Notes under the pieces: model-generated | What the model was told of the DNA's origin: nothing | Databases searched by the model: none | What the model saw: the letters and a program-made list of their open reading frames with translations, nothing else | In this document: piece by piece, positions 1-8,013 of the stretch | Layout of the letters: each line of letters begins with the position of its first letter | Numbering within the stretch: the stretch's first letter is position 1 | Assembly: GCA_964492775.1 (NCBI GenBank) | Contig: CAZBLH010000001.1 | Location: forward strand, 71,703-135,702 | Length of the DNA: 64,000 nucleotides | Reading direction: 5' to 3' | Source: WRDS01 sp964492775 | GTDB lineage: Bacteria > Actinomycetota > Coriobacteriia > Anaerosomatales > PHET01 | Program-made: the position numbers and the translations under genes

Positions 1-665
1 ATGCCCAGCAGTCGAGACTCGAGGCTGTAGACACGACAATTGGTCGCTTCTGCGCTGATCTCTACTCAAGGAGTTCAGGGCTTGGTCTCGATCGTCCGAT
101 GCCAGACGTTGGCGACATCCGTATGGGCCGCCAGAAGGCGCCGAAGTACATGCGGGGCGTAACACCGCGTCCCTACCTCACTGTGCTCAGTGTGGGACAC
201 CTGGAACTGGACGTCCGCGATTTGCCGCAGATGGACTTCTCCGAGTCCGAGCTCCAGATCTATCGTGTGCTACCCGGCGACATCTTGCTAACCGAGGGCG
301 ACCTGATAAGTCCGCTGAATGTTGGGCGCCCCGTTCTGGTTGCGGACGACCTCCAGGACTGCTGCTTCCAGAACACTTTGATTCGGCTGCGTCTCAAGGA
401 CGACGTTCTTCCGCTCTTTGCCCTGGGGATGCTGGAGGGGATGCGACTTGGTGGGGTGTTCGCCTCGGCGGCGAGCACGACGACTGTGACCCATCTTGGG
501 CTCAAGCGCTTCTCAGCTCTGAGAATGCCCGTTCCTGCACTCGAGCGGCAAGCAGGTGTTGCCAAGCAATTGGAGTGTCTCCTCGAGACGCGGAGAGCGT
601 TGCGATCGAGCAGAGTAGCTCTTGAGGCGATGGCGGCTTCGGTTCGAGAGGAACTAATCGTATGA
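1..665 (+). CDS. hsdS: Type I restriction specificity subunit HsdS, 3' part
   Basis: This is the DNA-recognition subunit of a type I restriction-modification complex. The reading frame (codons beginning at base 3) is open to the left edge, so the gene starts outside the window; the first ATG at 99 is internal. About 220 residues are visible: the end of a central conserved helix (RLEAVDTTIGRFCADLY), then a complete target-recognition domain with the usual landmarks IRMGRQKAPKYMRG, PYLTVLSV, LPGDILLTEG, CCFQNTLIRLR and PVPALERQ, then a C-terminal spacer helix. Its stop codon overlaps the hsdR start as ATGA (662-665), so the two are translationally coupled. The hsdM gene is presumably upstream of the window. 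The family assignment is firm; the recognised DNA sequence cannot be read from this. Confidence 0.88.
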   Translation, partial: AQQSRLEAVDTTIGRFCADLYSRSSGLGLDRPMPDVGDIRMGRQKAPKYMRGVTPRPYLTVLSVGHLELDVRDLPQMDFSESELQIYRVLPGDILLTEGDLISPLNVGRPVLVADDLQDCCFQNTLIRLRLKDDVLPLFALGMLEGMRLGGVFASAASTTTVTHLGLKRFSALRMPVPALERQAGVAKQLECLLETRRALRSSRVALEAMAASVREELIV

Positions 666-3580
666 CCTTCAATGAAGCCAACTCCGTACGTGACTTCGTT
701 CGCGACCGCGCCGTTGCTACTGGTTGGACCTTCGTTGCCGGGTCTGCAACACGCGACGATGACTCAGAGAGCATCGTTGCACGCAAAGTCCTTGACGCGC
801 TCGTGCGGCTCAATCCCGAGATTGCCGCCGACTCCGCACTCGCCGACGAGGTGCTGCAGAAGCTCCAGGCAATCGCCATATCGGCTCGTCAAAGCGGCAA
901 CCTCCTCACCGCGAACGAGGAGTACCGTGCCTGGCTCGTCGGCGATCGATCGATGCCCTTTGGCCCCGGCGGGGAGCATGTTCCGATTCGGCTCATCGAT
1001 CTCGACGACCCGTACGCGAATGACCTGGTGGTCTCCACAGAAGTCACCTTCTCGCAAGGGGCGGTTACTCGGCGCTTCGACCTGGTCTTCTGGGTGAATG
1101 GCCTGCCGCTTGTCGTCGGTGAGGCCAAGACGCCAACACGACCCGCGTACTCGTGGGTGGACGCGGCCGCGCAGGTGCATGACGACTACGAGAAGAACGT
1201 TCCGATGTTCTTCGTGCCTAACGTGCTGTCCTTCGGAACTGACGGCAAGGACTACCGGTACGGGTCGGTCGGAATGCCCATCGACCTGTGGGGCCCCTGG
1301 CGCGAGGCTGACTCCAACCCGGCGCCATGCCTGGAAGCGGTCGGGGCGGCAGTCGATGCGATGCTTCGCCCGGAAGTGATCCTGGACTTCCTGCGCTTCT
1401 TCGCCGTGTTCGCCACTGACAAGAAGCACCGCAAGATCAAGGTCATCGCACGCTACCAACAGTTCCAGGCGACCAACCAGATCGTCGACCGCGTCGTGGC
1501 CGGCCGCATCAAGAAGGGTCTCATCTGGCACTTCCAGGGGTCGGGCAAGTCACTGCTCATGGTCTTCGCAGCGAACAGGCTCCGCGCTCACCCGGCGCTG
1601 AAGTCCCCGACCGTCGTCATCGTGGTTGACCGAATCGACCTCGACACGCAGATCACTGCGACCTTCAACGCGACCGACGTGCCCAACATGGTCTCGACCG
1701 ATTCGCGCGAGGAACTCCATCAGCTTCTGCGACAAGGCACTCGCAAGGTAATCATCACGACGATTCACAAGTTCGCCGAGGCGGGCGGCGTTCTCGACGA
1801 TCGCGACAACATCATCGTCATGGTCGACGAGGCGCACCGCACCCAAGAGGGCGACCTCGGTCATCAGATGCGCTCAGCACTGCCCAATGCGTTCCTTTTC
1901 GGCCTGACCGGTACACCCATTAACCGGGCCGACCGCAACACGTTCTGGGCCTTCGGCGCGGAAGAGGATGCCGGTGGCTACATGTCCAAGTACTCGTTCT
2001 CGGACTCGATCCGAGACGGGGCAACCCTACCGCTCCACTTCGAGCCGAGACTCGTCGAGCTTCGAGTAGACCGTGAGGCGTTGGACGCCGGTTTCGAGGC
2101 ACTCGCGGAGGGGCTCTCGGAGACCGAGCGGGCAGTGCTCGCCAAGAAGACCGGCGAGGCGAGCCGGCTTATCAAGGCGCGAGAGCGGGTCGCCGCGGTC
2201 GCCGCGGACATCGCCGCTCACTACAAGGCGAACGTCGAGCCCAACGGCTTCAAGGCCCAAGTCGTTGTCATAGACAAGGAAGCGTGTGTCCTCTACAAGA
2301 AGGCACTCGACGAGATTCTGCTGCCGGACGAGAGCGCGATCGTCATGTCGATGGACGCGCGCGACCCCCAGGAGTGGCGTGACAAATACGGACTCGACAA
2401 GGACGCGGAGGCGCGGCTGCTCGATCACTACCGCGACCCCAACGATCCGCTCAAGGTCCTCGTCGTCACGGCGAAGCTGCTAACCGGCTTTGACGCGCCG
2501 ATTCTGCAGGCGCAGTACCTGGACCGGCCGCTGCGCGACCATAACCTGCTGCAGGCGATCTGCCGTACCAACCGCCCTGCGCCCGGCAAGCCGTACGGCC
2601 TGGTAGTTGACTACCTCGGCATCTTCGATGACGTGGCACAGGCGCTCGAGTTCGATGACGAGTCGGTCAAGCGCGTGATCACCAACCTCAACGAGGTCAA
2701 GGCGCAGCTCCCGGCCGCGATTAAGGGAGCACTCTCGTTCTTCCCAGGCGTGGACCGGACCATTGAAGGGCATGAGGGCCTCATGGCCGCGCAGCAGTGC
2801 CTCCCTGACGTTGAGATGCGCGACAAGTTCGCTGCCGCGTATACGTTCCTCGCTCGGCTGTGGGAGGCGCTGTCACCTGACCCGGTCCTCAACGAGTACC
2901 GCGACGACTACCGCTGGCTCTCCGACGTGTACGAGTCCGTGAAGCCCTTCGACCCGGCCGGCCGCCTGGTGTGGCACCGCCTCGGCCCGAAGACGCTCGA
3001 GCTTGTCAACGAGCATGTCCACGTTGATGTAGTACGCGAAGACTTGGACACCATCGAACTTGAGGCCGAACTGCTCGAGTCACTCGGCGATCTCATCGAC
3101 GAGGCGGAGGCGAAGAAGAAGGCCAAGCACCTCGACATCCTGCTCGCCGCTCGTCTGGGTCGCCACAAGAACGACCCTCGGTTTGTCGCGATTGGTGAAC
3201 GACTCGAGGCGCTTCGCGACAAGTTCTCGGCGGGCCTGATGAACAGCGTTGAGTTCCTGAAGTCCTTGCTCGAACTGGCCCAAGAAACAGTCGTCATCGA
3301 GAAGACGGTCGAGGCGCTGTCGAAAGAGGAGCAGGGCAAAGCCGCACTCAGCGCCCTGTTCGAGTCGATCCAGACTGAGGAGACTCCGGTCATCGTCGCC
3401 CGTGTGGTCGAGGACATCGACACCATCGTGCGGGAGGTCCGCTTCCCGGAGTGGCAGGCCACGTCAGCCGGCGAGCGCGAGGTCAAGAAGGCGCTGCGTC
3501 AGACACTGCTCCGCTACAAGTTGCACCGCGAGCAGGAGCTGTTCGATAAGGCGTACGGCTACATCCGGGAGTACTACTAG
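662..3580 (+). CDS. hsdR: Type I restriction enzyme endonuclease/translocase subunit HsdR
   Basis: The motor and nuclease subunit of the type I complex, 972 residues, normal for the family. The N-terminal RecB-like nuclease shows D140 and the E154-A-K156 pair (FDLVFW then VVGEAK). Superfamily 2 helicase motifs follow in order: Walker A FQGSGKS near residue 291, DEAH at 388, LTGTPIN near 416, then TAKLLTGFDAP and QAICRTNRP for motifs V and VI. A helical C-terminal region should bind HsdM. All key residues are present, so the enzyme looks intact. The start at 662 overlaps the hsdS stop by four bases. A long palindrome follows the stop at 3586. Confidence 0.95.
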   Translation: MTFNEANSVRDFVRDRAVATGWTFVAGSATRDDDSESIVARKVLDALVRLNPEIAADSALADEVLQKLQAIAISARQSGNLLTANEEYRAWLVGDRSMPFGPGGEHVPIRLIDLDDPYANDLVVSTEVTFSQGAVTRRFDLVFWVNGLPLVVGEAKTPTRPAYSWVDAAAQVHDDYEKNVPMFFVPNVLSFGTDGKDYRYGSVGMPIDLWGPWREADSNPAPCLEAVGAAVDAMLRPEVILDFLRFFAVFATDKKHRKIKVIARYQQFQATNQIVDRVVAGRIKKGLIWHFQGSGKSLLMVFAANRLRAHPALKSPTVVIVVDRIDLDTQITATFNATDVPNMVSTDSREELHQLLRQGTRKVIITTIHKFAEAGGVLDDRDNIIVMVDEAHRTQEGDLGHQMRSALPNAFLFGLTGTPINRADRNTFWAFGAEEDAGGYMSKYSFSDSIRDGATLPLHFEPRLVELRVDREALDAGFEALAEGLSETERAVLAKKTGEASRLIKARERVAAVAADIAAHYKANVEPNGFKAQVVVIDKEACVLYKKALDEILLPDESAIVMSMDARDPQEWRDKYGLDKDAEARLLDHYRDPNDPLKVLVVTAKLLTGFDAPILQAQYLDRPLRDHNLLQAICRTNRPAPGKPYGLVVDYLGIFDDVAQALEFDDESVKRVITNLNEVKAQLPAAIKGALSFFPGVDRTIEGHEGLMAAQQCLPDVEMRDKFAAAYTFLARLWEALSPDPVLNEYRDDYRWLSDVYESVKPFDPAGRLVWHRLGPKTLELVNEHVHVDVVREDLDTIELEAELLESLGDLIDEAEAKKKAKHLDILLAARLGRHKNDPRFVAIGERLEALRDKFSAGLMNSVEFLKSLLELAQETVVIEKTVEALSKEEQGKAALSALFESIQTEETPVIVARVVEDIDTIVREVRFPEWQATSAGEREVKKALRQTLLRYKLHREQELFDKAYGYIREYY

Positions 3581-3585
3581 CAACC

Positions 3586-3623
3586 ACGCACGAACGTGAG
3601 AACCGGTTTCCACGTTCGTGCGT
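3586..3623. terminator. Long perfect hairpin after hsdR, terminator or operator
   Basis: Two 13-base arms (3586-3598 and 3611-3623, ACGCACGAACGTG and its exact complement) enclose a 12-base loop that itself contains the palindrome AACCGGTT. It starts 6 bases after the hsdR stop and ends 10 bases before the next ATG (3634). No T-run follows, so it is not a textbook intrinsic terminator. It could stop transcription, insulate the two cassettes, or bind a regulator of the downstream genes. Confidence 0.6.
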
Positions 3624-3633
3624 AGATAGTGGG

Positions 3634-4470
3634 ATGGGGATTGCGTTGTCCAGCAAGCCAGCAGGCATACAGTACGCCGGCGAAGCAGGCCTTACTCTAT
3701 CCTGCCAAGAGGCGGTGCTCCGTCTGCTGCAGTTTGGCGACAAGATCACGCACGCTCGCATCTTGACGTGCAATGGTGGCCACGGCCTTCTGCTCACGAC
3801 GGACAAGCGTGAGACCGTCGGTATCAAGGCCGGATTTGCCTCAGGATACCCCGGGGAGGGGCCGCGCCGCTTCTCCTATGTCCTGCACGTACTCTGGCAT
3901 CACGAGGTGGAGATCAGCCAGGCACAAGTGAGCCAAGGGATTCTCGACAGGTTGGACGCCTCAGCTCTCACGGAGGCCGACATGGAGACCATACGCCGAG
4001 CCAAGCCGGGCGATCACTGGAAGTACTACATGCTGCCGCAGCATGTCAGCGTGAGTCCTTGGTCGGAGTTCCCGCCGGCGATTCCGTACGCCATCGTTGA
4101 CGAGCGCCTGGCTGACCTTGCTCTGACCTTCTGGGAGGCCCCAGGTGACCGGCTGCTCACGGCCTGGCGGCGTCTTGAAGATGCCGTGCGGAAGCGCACT
4201 GGTCTCGAGGAACACGGAGCCAAGCTCTTCTCGCGCGCTTTCGTCGGCGACGCCGCCCTGCTGCGGTGGGCTGACAAGGGCGCCGGTGAGGCGGAGGGCG
4301 CGGCACAGCTCTTCGCAAATGGATTCAAGGCGTACCGCAACCGGCGAGCGCATCGCGAAGTGAGCGACCATCCAGAAGACCAGCTCGTCGAGTTCCTGAT
4401 GCTGAACCAGCTCTTCCGGCTGGAAGGGGCCTCTGAGCTCATCGCTGAGAAGTCGCAGGCGGGTGGATAG
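3634..4470 (+). CDS. HEPN/Ymh-like protein (TIGR02391 type C-terminus)
   Basis: 278 residues. The C-terminal third (about 195-270) resembles the Ymh family (TIGR02391, PF09509): a hydrophobic LFSRAFVGD segment, a GAAQLFANGFKAYRNRRAH block and a final FLMLNQLFRLE helix. Residues R235-N236-x3-H240 match the RN-x3-H pattern of HEPN ribonucleases. The N-terminal 150 residues, including GGHGLLLTTDKRETVGIKAG, are not a domain I recognise and could be the sensing part. The stop abuts the next gene (TAGATG), so they are co-transcribed. The position after hsdR inside an island suggests defence or toxin activity; that is inference, and no function is proven for the family. Confidence 0.6.
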   Translation: MGIALSSKPAGIQYAGEAGLTLSCQEAVLRLLQFGDKITHARILTCNGGHGLLLTTDKRETVGIKAGFASGYPGEGPRRFSYVLHVLWHHEVEISQAQVSQGILDRLDASALTEADMETIRRAKPGDHWKYYMLPQHVSVSPWSEFPPAIPYAIVDERLADLALTFWEAPGDRLLTAWRRLEDAVRKRTGLEEHGAKLFSRAFVGDAALLRWADKGAGEAEGAAQLFANGFKAYRNRRAHREVSDHPEDQLVEFLMLNQLFRLEGASELIAEKSQAGG

Positions 4471-5487
4471 ATGCCGGAGCAGACTAATCGAGTCGTTACT
4501 GAGAATGCCGAGGAAGAACAGTGGCGCCTGCTTACAAGGCTGGCGTATCCACGGAATATCAGGGCGTATCGCGACGGCCACGCGGAGGCGCCTCTACAGG
4601 CAGAGGGCGAGGAGTACGTATCCGGGTGTCTTCACCAGGCGCAAGCGTACTTCGAGTCGGCGGCCGTCGCTCCGATCGACATCAGCCCACTGCTGCTCTA
4701 CTACGGGGCCGTCAGTCTGTTCGGGGCTGCAACTGCGCTCGGTACTGGTGTTGTGCCGGCGATACAGTCGCATGGGATGCAGCTTGACCAGGTCGACGCC
4801 GCGCAACAGATTGGCCAGGTCAGCGTGAAGACCTCATCTTCGCTTTCGGGTGGTCTGGGTGCGTTCGCCAAGTACTTCGGCGATGACTGTCGTCTTGGCG
4901 GAGTGGACACCTGGAGTCTCCAAGAACTGATGGCGTCTGTGCCAGATCTCAAACTTGATGCTCAACTCTGCTATGGAGCCGACGCGTCTTTCGTTCTTCC
5001 GGTTGAGACGGTCCGGTCTGGAGAGCGCTCCGCGGAGCGGATCGCACTCGAGGATTTTGGCGGCAGACCAGTTGATGAAGTCGTAGGAAGAATCGCCGGA
5101 TTCACGAAGGCATACTTGCCGCCGCAGTTCTCGAACAAGAACGAATGGGTTGTGCTGCATCGACGGATTGGCTCCCAGCCCATAGGAATCAGGTCGCTTT
5201 CGGGGCAGCGGTATCTGCAGCTCTCACACCTAAAGGGAGGGCAGCAAGTCAGTCCGCGAATCGAGACGCTGATGTTCATGGGGCTGTTCGTGCTTGGCTC
5301 AGTTTCCCGATATCACCCAAGTCTGTGGAACCCGTTTGTCCGCAGCGATCAGACCGGAGAGTTGTTGATCGTTGAGCGGTTCCTGTCTGTGTGCCGCAGG
5401 ATGCTGCCCAATCTGGTCTTGGACGCAATTCATGACGAGAGGTTCATCTTCGTTCGTCCGTCCGCGGGAGGTGAGGGTAACGACTGA
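4471..5487 (+). CDS. YaaC-like protein
   Basis: 338 residues resembling the Bacillus YaaC family, whose function is unknown. Landmarks are the N-terminal YFESAAVAPIDISPLLLYYGAVSLFGA helical stretch, a LSHLKGG block near residue 252, and the C-terminal FVLGSVSRYHPSLWNPFVRS segment with the conserved RYHPxxW. The ATG follows the upstream stop with no gap. It is the middle gene of a tightly packed three-gene cassette (3634-6496). YaaC-like proteins have helical HEPN-like architecture by my recollection, so this may be a partner of the preceding RN-x3-H protein. No catalytic motif is evident. Confidence 0.6.
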   Translation: MPEQTNRVVTENAEEEQWRLLTRLAYPRNIRAYRDGHAEAPLQAEGEEYVSGCLHQAQAYFESAAVAPIDISPLLLYYGAVSLFGAATALGTGVVPAIQSHGMQLDQVDAAQQIGQVSVKTSSSLSGGLGAFAKYFGDDCRLGGVDTWSLQELMASVPDLKLDAQLCYGADASFVLPVETVRSGERSAERIALEDFGGRPVDEVVGRIAGFTKAYLPPQFSNKNEWVVLHRRIGSQPIGIRSLSGQRYLQLSHLKGGQQVSPRIETLMFMGLFVLGSVSRYHPSLWNPFVRSDQTGELLIVERFLSVCRRMLPNLVLDAIHDERFIFVRPSAGGEGND

Positions 5488-6496
5488 ACGTCTACGAGCC
5501 GTCGCGTACTCGGCGTGCAAGTTGGTCAGGGATTGGGAGGGAAGAGGCGAGTTCGGTGAAGTCATTAGGAGCCTCACAGTCTCCACGGGTCAGCCGATGT
5601 CGCCGAATGACCGGAGTATGTTCGGCTACGTGGCCCGCCAGCAGCACGCGCAAGTGGCCGGGTATCTGGCGACCGACCAGTACCGCGACAGACTGGCAGG
5701 CCAGCCTTTTGGACCGCCACCACCACTGGTTGAGCACGAACGAAAGTTGCTTGCTGGGGTGCACGCGGAGTTCCTCCGGCTGAACGACACATGCATCGAT
5801 CGGGTATTTGCGGCGGGGCACTCCGCGAGGGCGATTCTCGACCCTTACAACTCTCTCGCACCCGTGTCGGTCGCAGAAGCGGCCCCAGTAGCGATGTTCA
5901 ATGAAGAGACCGTGCACCTAGTCGCTGACGCATTCGAGCTCCATCCGGGGCTTGCAGTCGTGCGGGGGCTGAACGTACCAGACGGCGCCGAAGACGCCGA
6001 GCGGATGCTTGAGGCAACCCACGTACTCGAACGACACCTCCAGCAGGCGGGCCCGCTGGAGACTCCCGACGACATCTTCCGCGTCATGGTCGAGCGCGAT
6101 ACGCCGCAGCAGCAGATGATGAAGGTGGTCGCCGCATTCATGAACCTGCGAGCGGCTTTGGGCGTGCTCGACCAGCTGGTATATCAGGCGATGCTCAGAG
6201 ATAGACTGCCGGCCCTCAGTCCGGACAACACGATCGCAGTAGACAAAGCGGTGCACCACGCCGCCGGTGGCGGATGGCAGCTGCTCTGCCTTCATGACGA
6301 GGCGACGGCGCACATGGAGTGTGGTGGTCTTGCGCTGCTGTCCGGTCTGCCGGGCGTAGTGGACACGTCTCAACTGGCGTCGATATCTCGGATTACGACG
6401 AGTATGGGAGGGGAGATCGGGCCGACCCTTGAACTAGAACTACGGGAAATCGATGAGAACCTCTCGCCATACGGAGGCCTGCTGTCTCGAGCATGA
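5471..6496 (+). CDS. Unrecognised protein, third gene of island cassette
   Basis: About 341 residues from a GTG at 5471, which overlaps the YaaC-like gene by 17 bases. The frame stays open back to an ATG at 5372, but that extension lies wholly inside the YaaC-like gene and reads as low-complexity shadow sequence. The start is uncertain because the only purine-rich stretch (GGGAGGTGAGG) lies right at the GTG. The protein is soluble and mostly helical, with no signal peptide or membrane segment. I recognise no motif. Its tight overlap with the two genes before it argues that the three products work together. Confidence 0.55.
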   Translation: MRVTTERLRAVAYSACKLVRDWEGRGEFGEVIRSLTVSTGQPMSPNDRSMFGYVARQQHAQVAGYLATDQYRDRLAGQPFGPPPPLVEHERKLLAGVHAEFLRLNDTCIDRVFAAGHSARAILDPYNSLAPVSVAEAAPVAMFNEETVHLVADAFELHPGLAVVRGLNVPDGAEDAERMLEATHVLERHLQQAGPLETPDDIFRVMVERDTPQQQMMKVVAAFMNLRAALGVLDQLVYQAMLRDRLPALSPDNTIAVDKAVHHAAGGGWQLLCLHDEATAHMECGGLALLSGLPGVVDTSQLASISRITTSMGGEIGPTLELELREIDENLSPYGGLLSRA

Positions 6497-6551
6497 GCAC
6501 GGGCGCGCGTGAGCCATCGATCTGGTCGCCGTACCGGGTTCCACACGAGTA

Positions 6552-6580
6552 GGTACGTATCCACGTATCCACGTAGTACC
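6552..6580. repeat. Tandem octamer inside inverted GGTAC ends
   Basis: ACGTATCC occurs twice in tandem (6555-6562, 6563-6570), followed by ACGTAGTACC. The block begins GGTAC and ends GTACC, so it has inverted outer ends. It lies in the 164-base gap after the cassette and 80 bases ahead of the next gene. Possible operator or small hairpin; nothing else was seen in the gap. Confidence 0.4.
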
Positions 6581-6660
6581 TGCGACGGAGATCGGCACGA
6601 ACGGCACGCATTCACCTCCTCGCGGCTACGCTGTGAGTAGTCGATTCGAGGAGGCATCTC

Positions 6661-7881
6661 ATGGCCCGCAAGCCGTTGAACCCGCGGCAGGTCGAAGTGC
6701 TGCAGTGGATTGCCGACGGATGTCCCGATCGCACATGGCCGGACTTCACGTACAAACATACCGCGGTGGCCTTGCGGGGCCGACGACTGGCGAAGGTGTC
6801 GAAGCGCGGCGGATGGCACGCCGAGATCACCGAGGACGGACGGCACTACCTGGAGCATGGTTGCTATCCCGGGGAGCAGGCCCATGCGGCGCACTCAGCG
6901 AAAGCGCAGCAGGCGCCCAATAAGGCGCCCAGGCAGGCGATGAAGCCCGATGCCGCCCCGAGACCCAAGAAGAAGAGCGAGCCGCCAGAGGGGCGGGAGA
7001 CCGCAGCGCCACCTATCGTCGTTCCCTCGCAACTGCGCAATCCGCATCCGGCGGTTGCTGCGCTTCGCGATGACAAGGAGCACCTCGGCTTGACTGCGAG
7101 CGTGAGGGGGCGGGCGCTGCGTGTGCTGCAGGCGCTTACGACCGCAGCCGAGGAGCAAGGCTGGAGCGTGCGTGCTCCGGAAGTCCAGCGGCGAAACGAA
7201 TACGGCTACTCACGTTCTGAGTCAGCGAACCACCTCATCATCGAGACTGGTGAACAGAGCGTGGGCCTTCGCATCGTCCAGCTAGCCGACCGCAGTCCCC
7301 ACGTGCCGACGAAAGAAGAGCTGCGCCGGCAAGAGAGCTGGGGCAACGTACCGTCGAAGTACGATCACACGCCCAATGACTACCTGCGCATCGAACTCGA
7401 GCGTTGGGGCTGGGATGGCAAGCAGAACAACTTCAGCGAGGGCCAAAGGGGCCCGATCGATCGGAAGTTGCGCCGCGTCATCGACGAGATTGCCCACAGA
7501 AGCGAACGGGCCAAAGAGAGGCGACTCGAGCAAGAGGTTCGCGAGGCTGAGCGTGCGCGTCAGTACGAGCAGGCGCTCCAGCGAGCGAAGCTGCTCTTGC
7601 AGCAAGACCATCGAGCGAAGGTACTGCTCGAGCAAATCAGCCGCTCGACGCAGGCTGCGCAGATACGTGAGTACGTGAAAACCATGAGGGCGTCAGCCGA
7701 CGTGCTCGAGGGCGAGGAGAAGACTGCCGCCCAGGAGTGGATCGACTGGGCCGTCCGCTACGCCGACGTGATCGACCCGCTCAGGCGAGAGCTCAGGATG
7801 CCCGAGGACCCCGAGCCGACGGAGGAGGCGCTTCGACCCTTCATGGGCGGCTGGAATGCGTACGGCCCGCGAGGTTGGTAG
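6661..7881 (+). CDS. Helix-turn-helix-like conserved actinobacterial protein
   Basis: 406 residues. The N-terminal 75 residues have a winged-helix look: LNPRQVEVLQWIADGCP, then YKHTAVALRGRRLAKVSKRGG, then EITEDGRHYLEHGCYP. Similar N-termini occur in many uncharacterised proteins of high-GC Gram-positives (recollection). A Pro/Lys/Ala-rich linker (about 75-115) leads to a second domain. A charged coiled coil (about 275-345, rich in ERAKERRLEQEVREAERAR-like runs) follows, then an acidic Trp-rich tail. No enzymatic motif is visible. The ATG at 6661 follows GAGGAGGCATCTC, a strong ribosome site. DNA binding is inferred from the N-terminus only. Confidence 0.6.
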   Translation: MARKPLNPRQVEVLQWIADGCPDRTWPDFTYKHTAVALRGRRLAKVSKRGGWHAEITEDGRHYLEHGCYPGEQAHAAHSAKAQQAPNKAPRQAMKPDAAPRPKKKSEPPEGRETAAPPIVVPSQLRNPHPAVAALRDDKEHLGLTASVRGRALRVLQALTTAAEEQGWSVRAPEVQRRNEYGYSRSESANHLIIETGEQSVGLRIVQLADRSPHVPTKEELRRQESWGNVPSKYDHTPNDYLRIELERWGWDGKQNNFSEGQRGPIDRKLRRVIDEIAHRSERAKERRLEQEVREAERARQYEQALQRAKLLLQQDHRAKVLLEQISRSTQAAQIREYVKTMRASADVLEGEEKTAAQEWIDWAVRYADVIDPLRRELRMPEDPEPTEEALRPFMGGWNAYGPRGW

Positions 7882-8013
7882 TCTGTAGGCGTCTCTAGTC
7901 GCCGTGTAGACGTGTTCAGTGCAGCATTCTCGTACGCGGCGTCGCCGGAGCGATGAAGTGTTCAGCAACTGGCTTAACTTGAGCTGGTCACTCGATTTAG
8001 GGACGTAGAAGCC

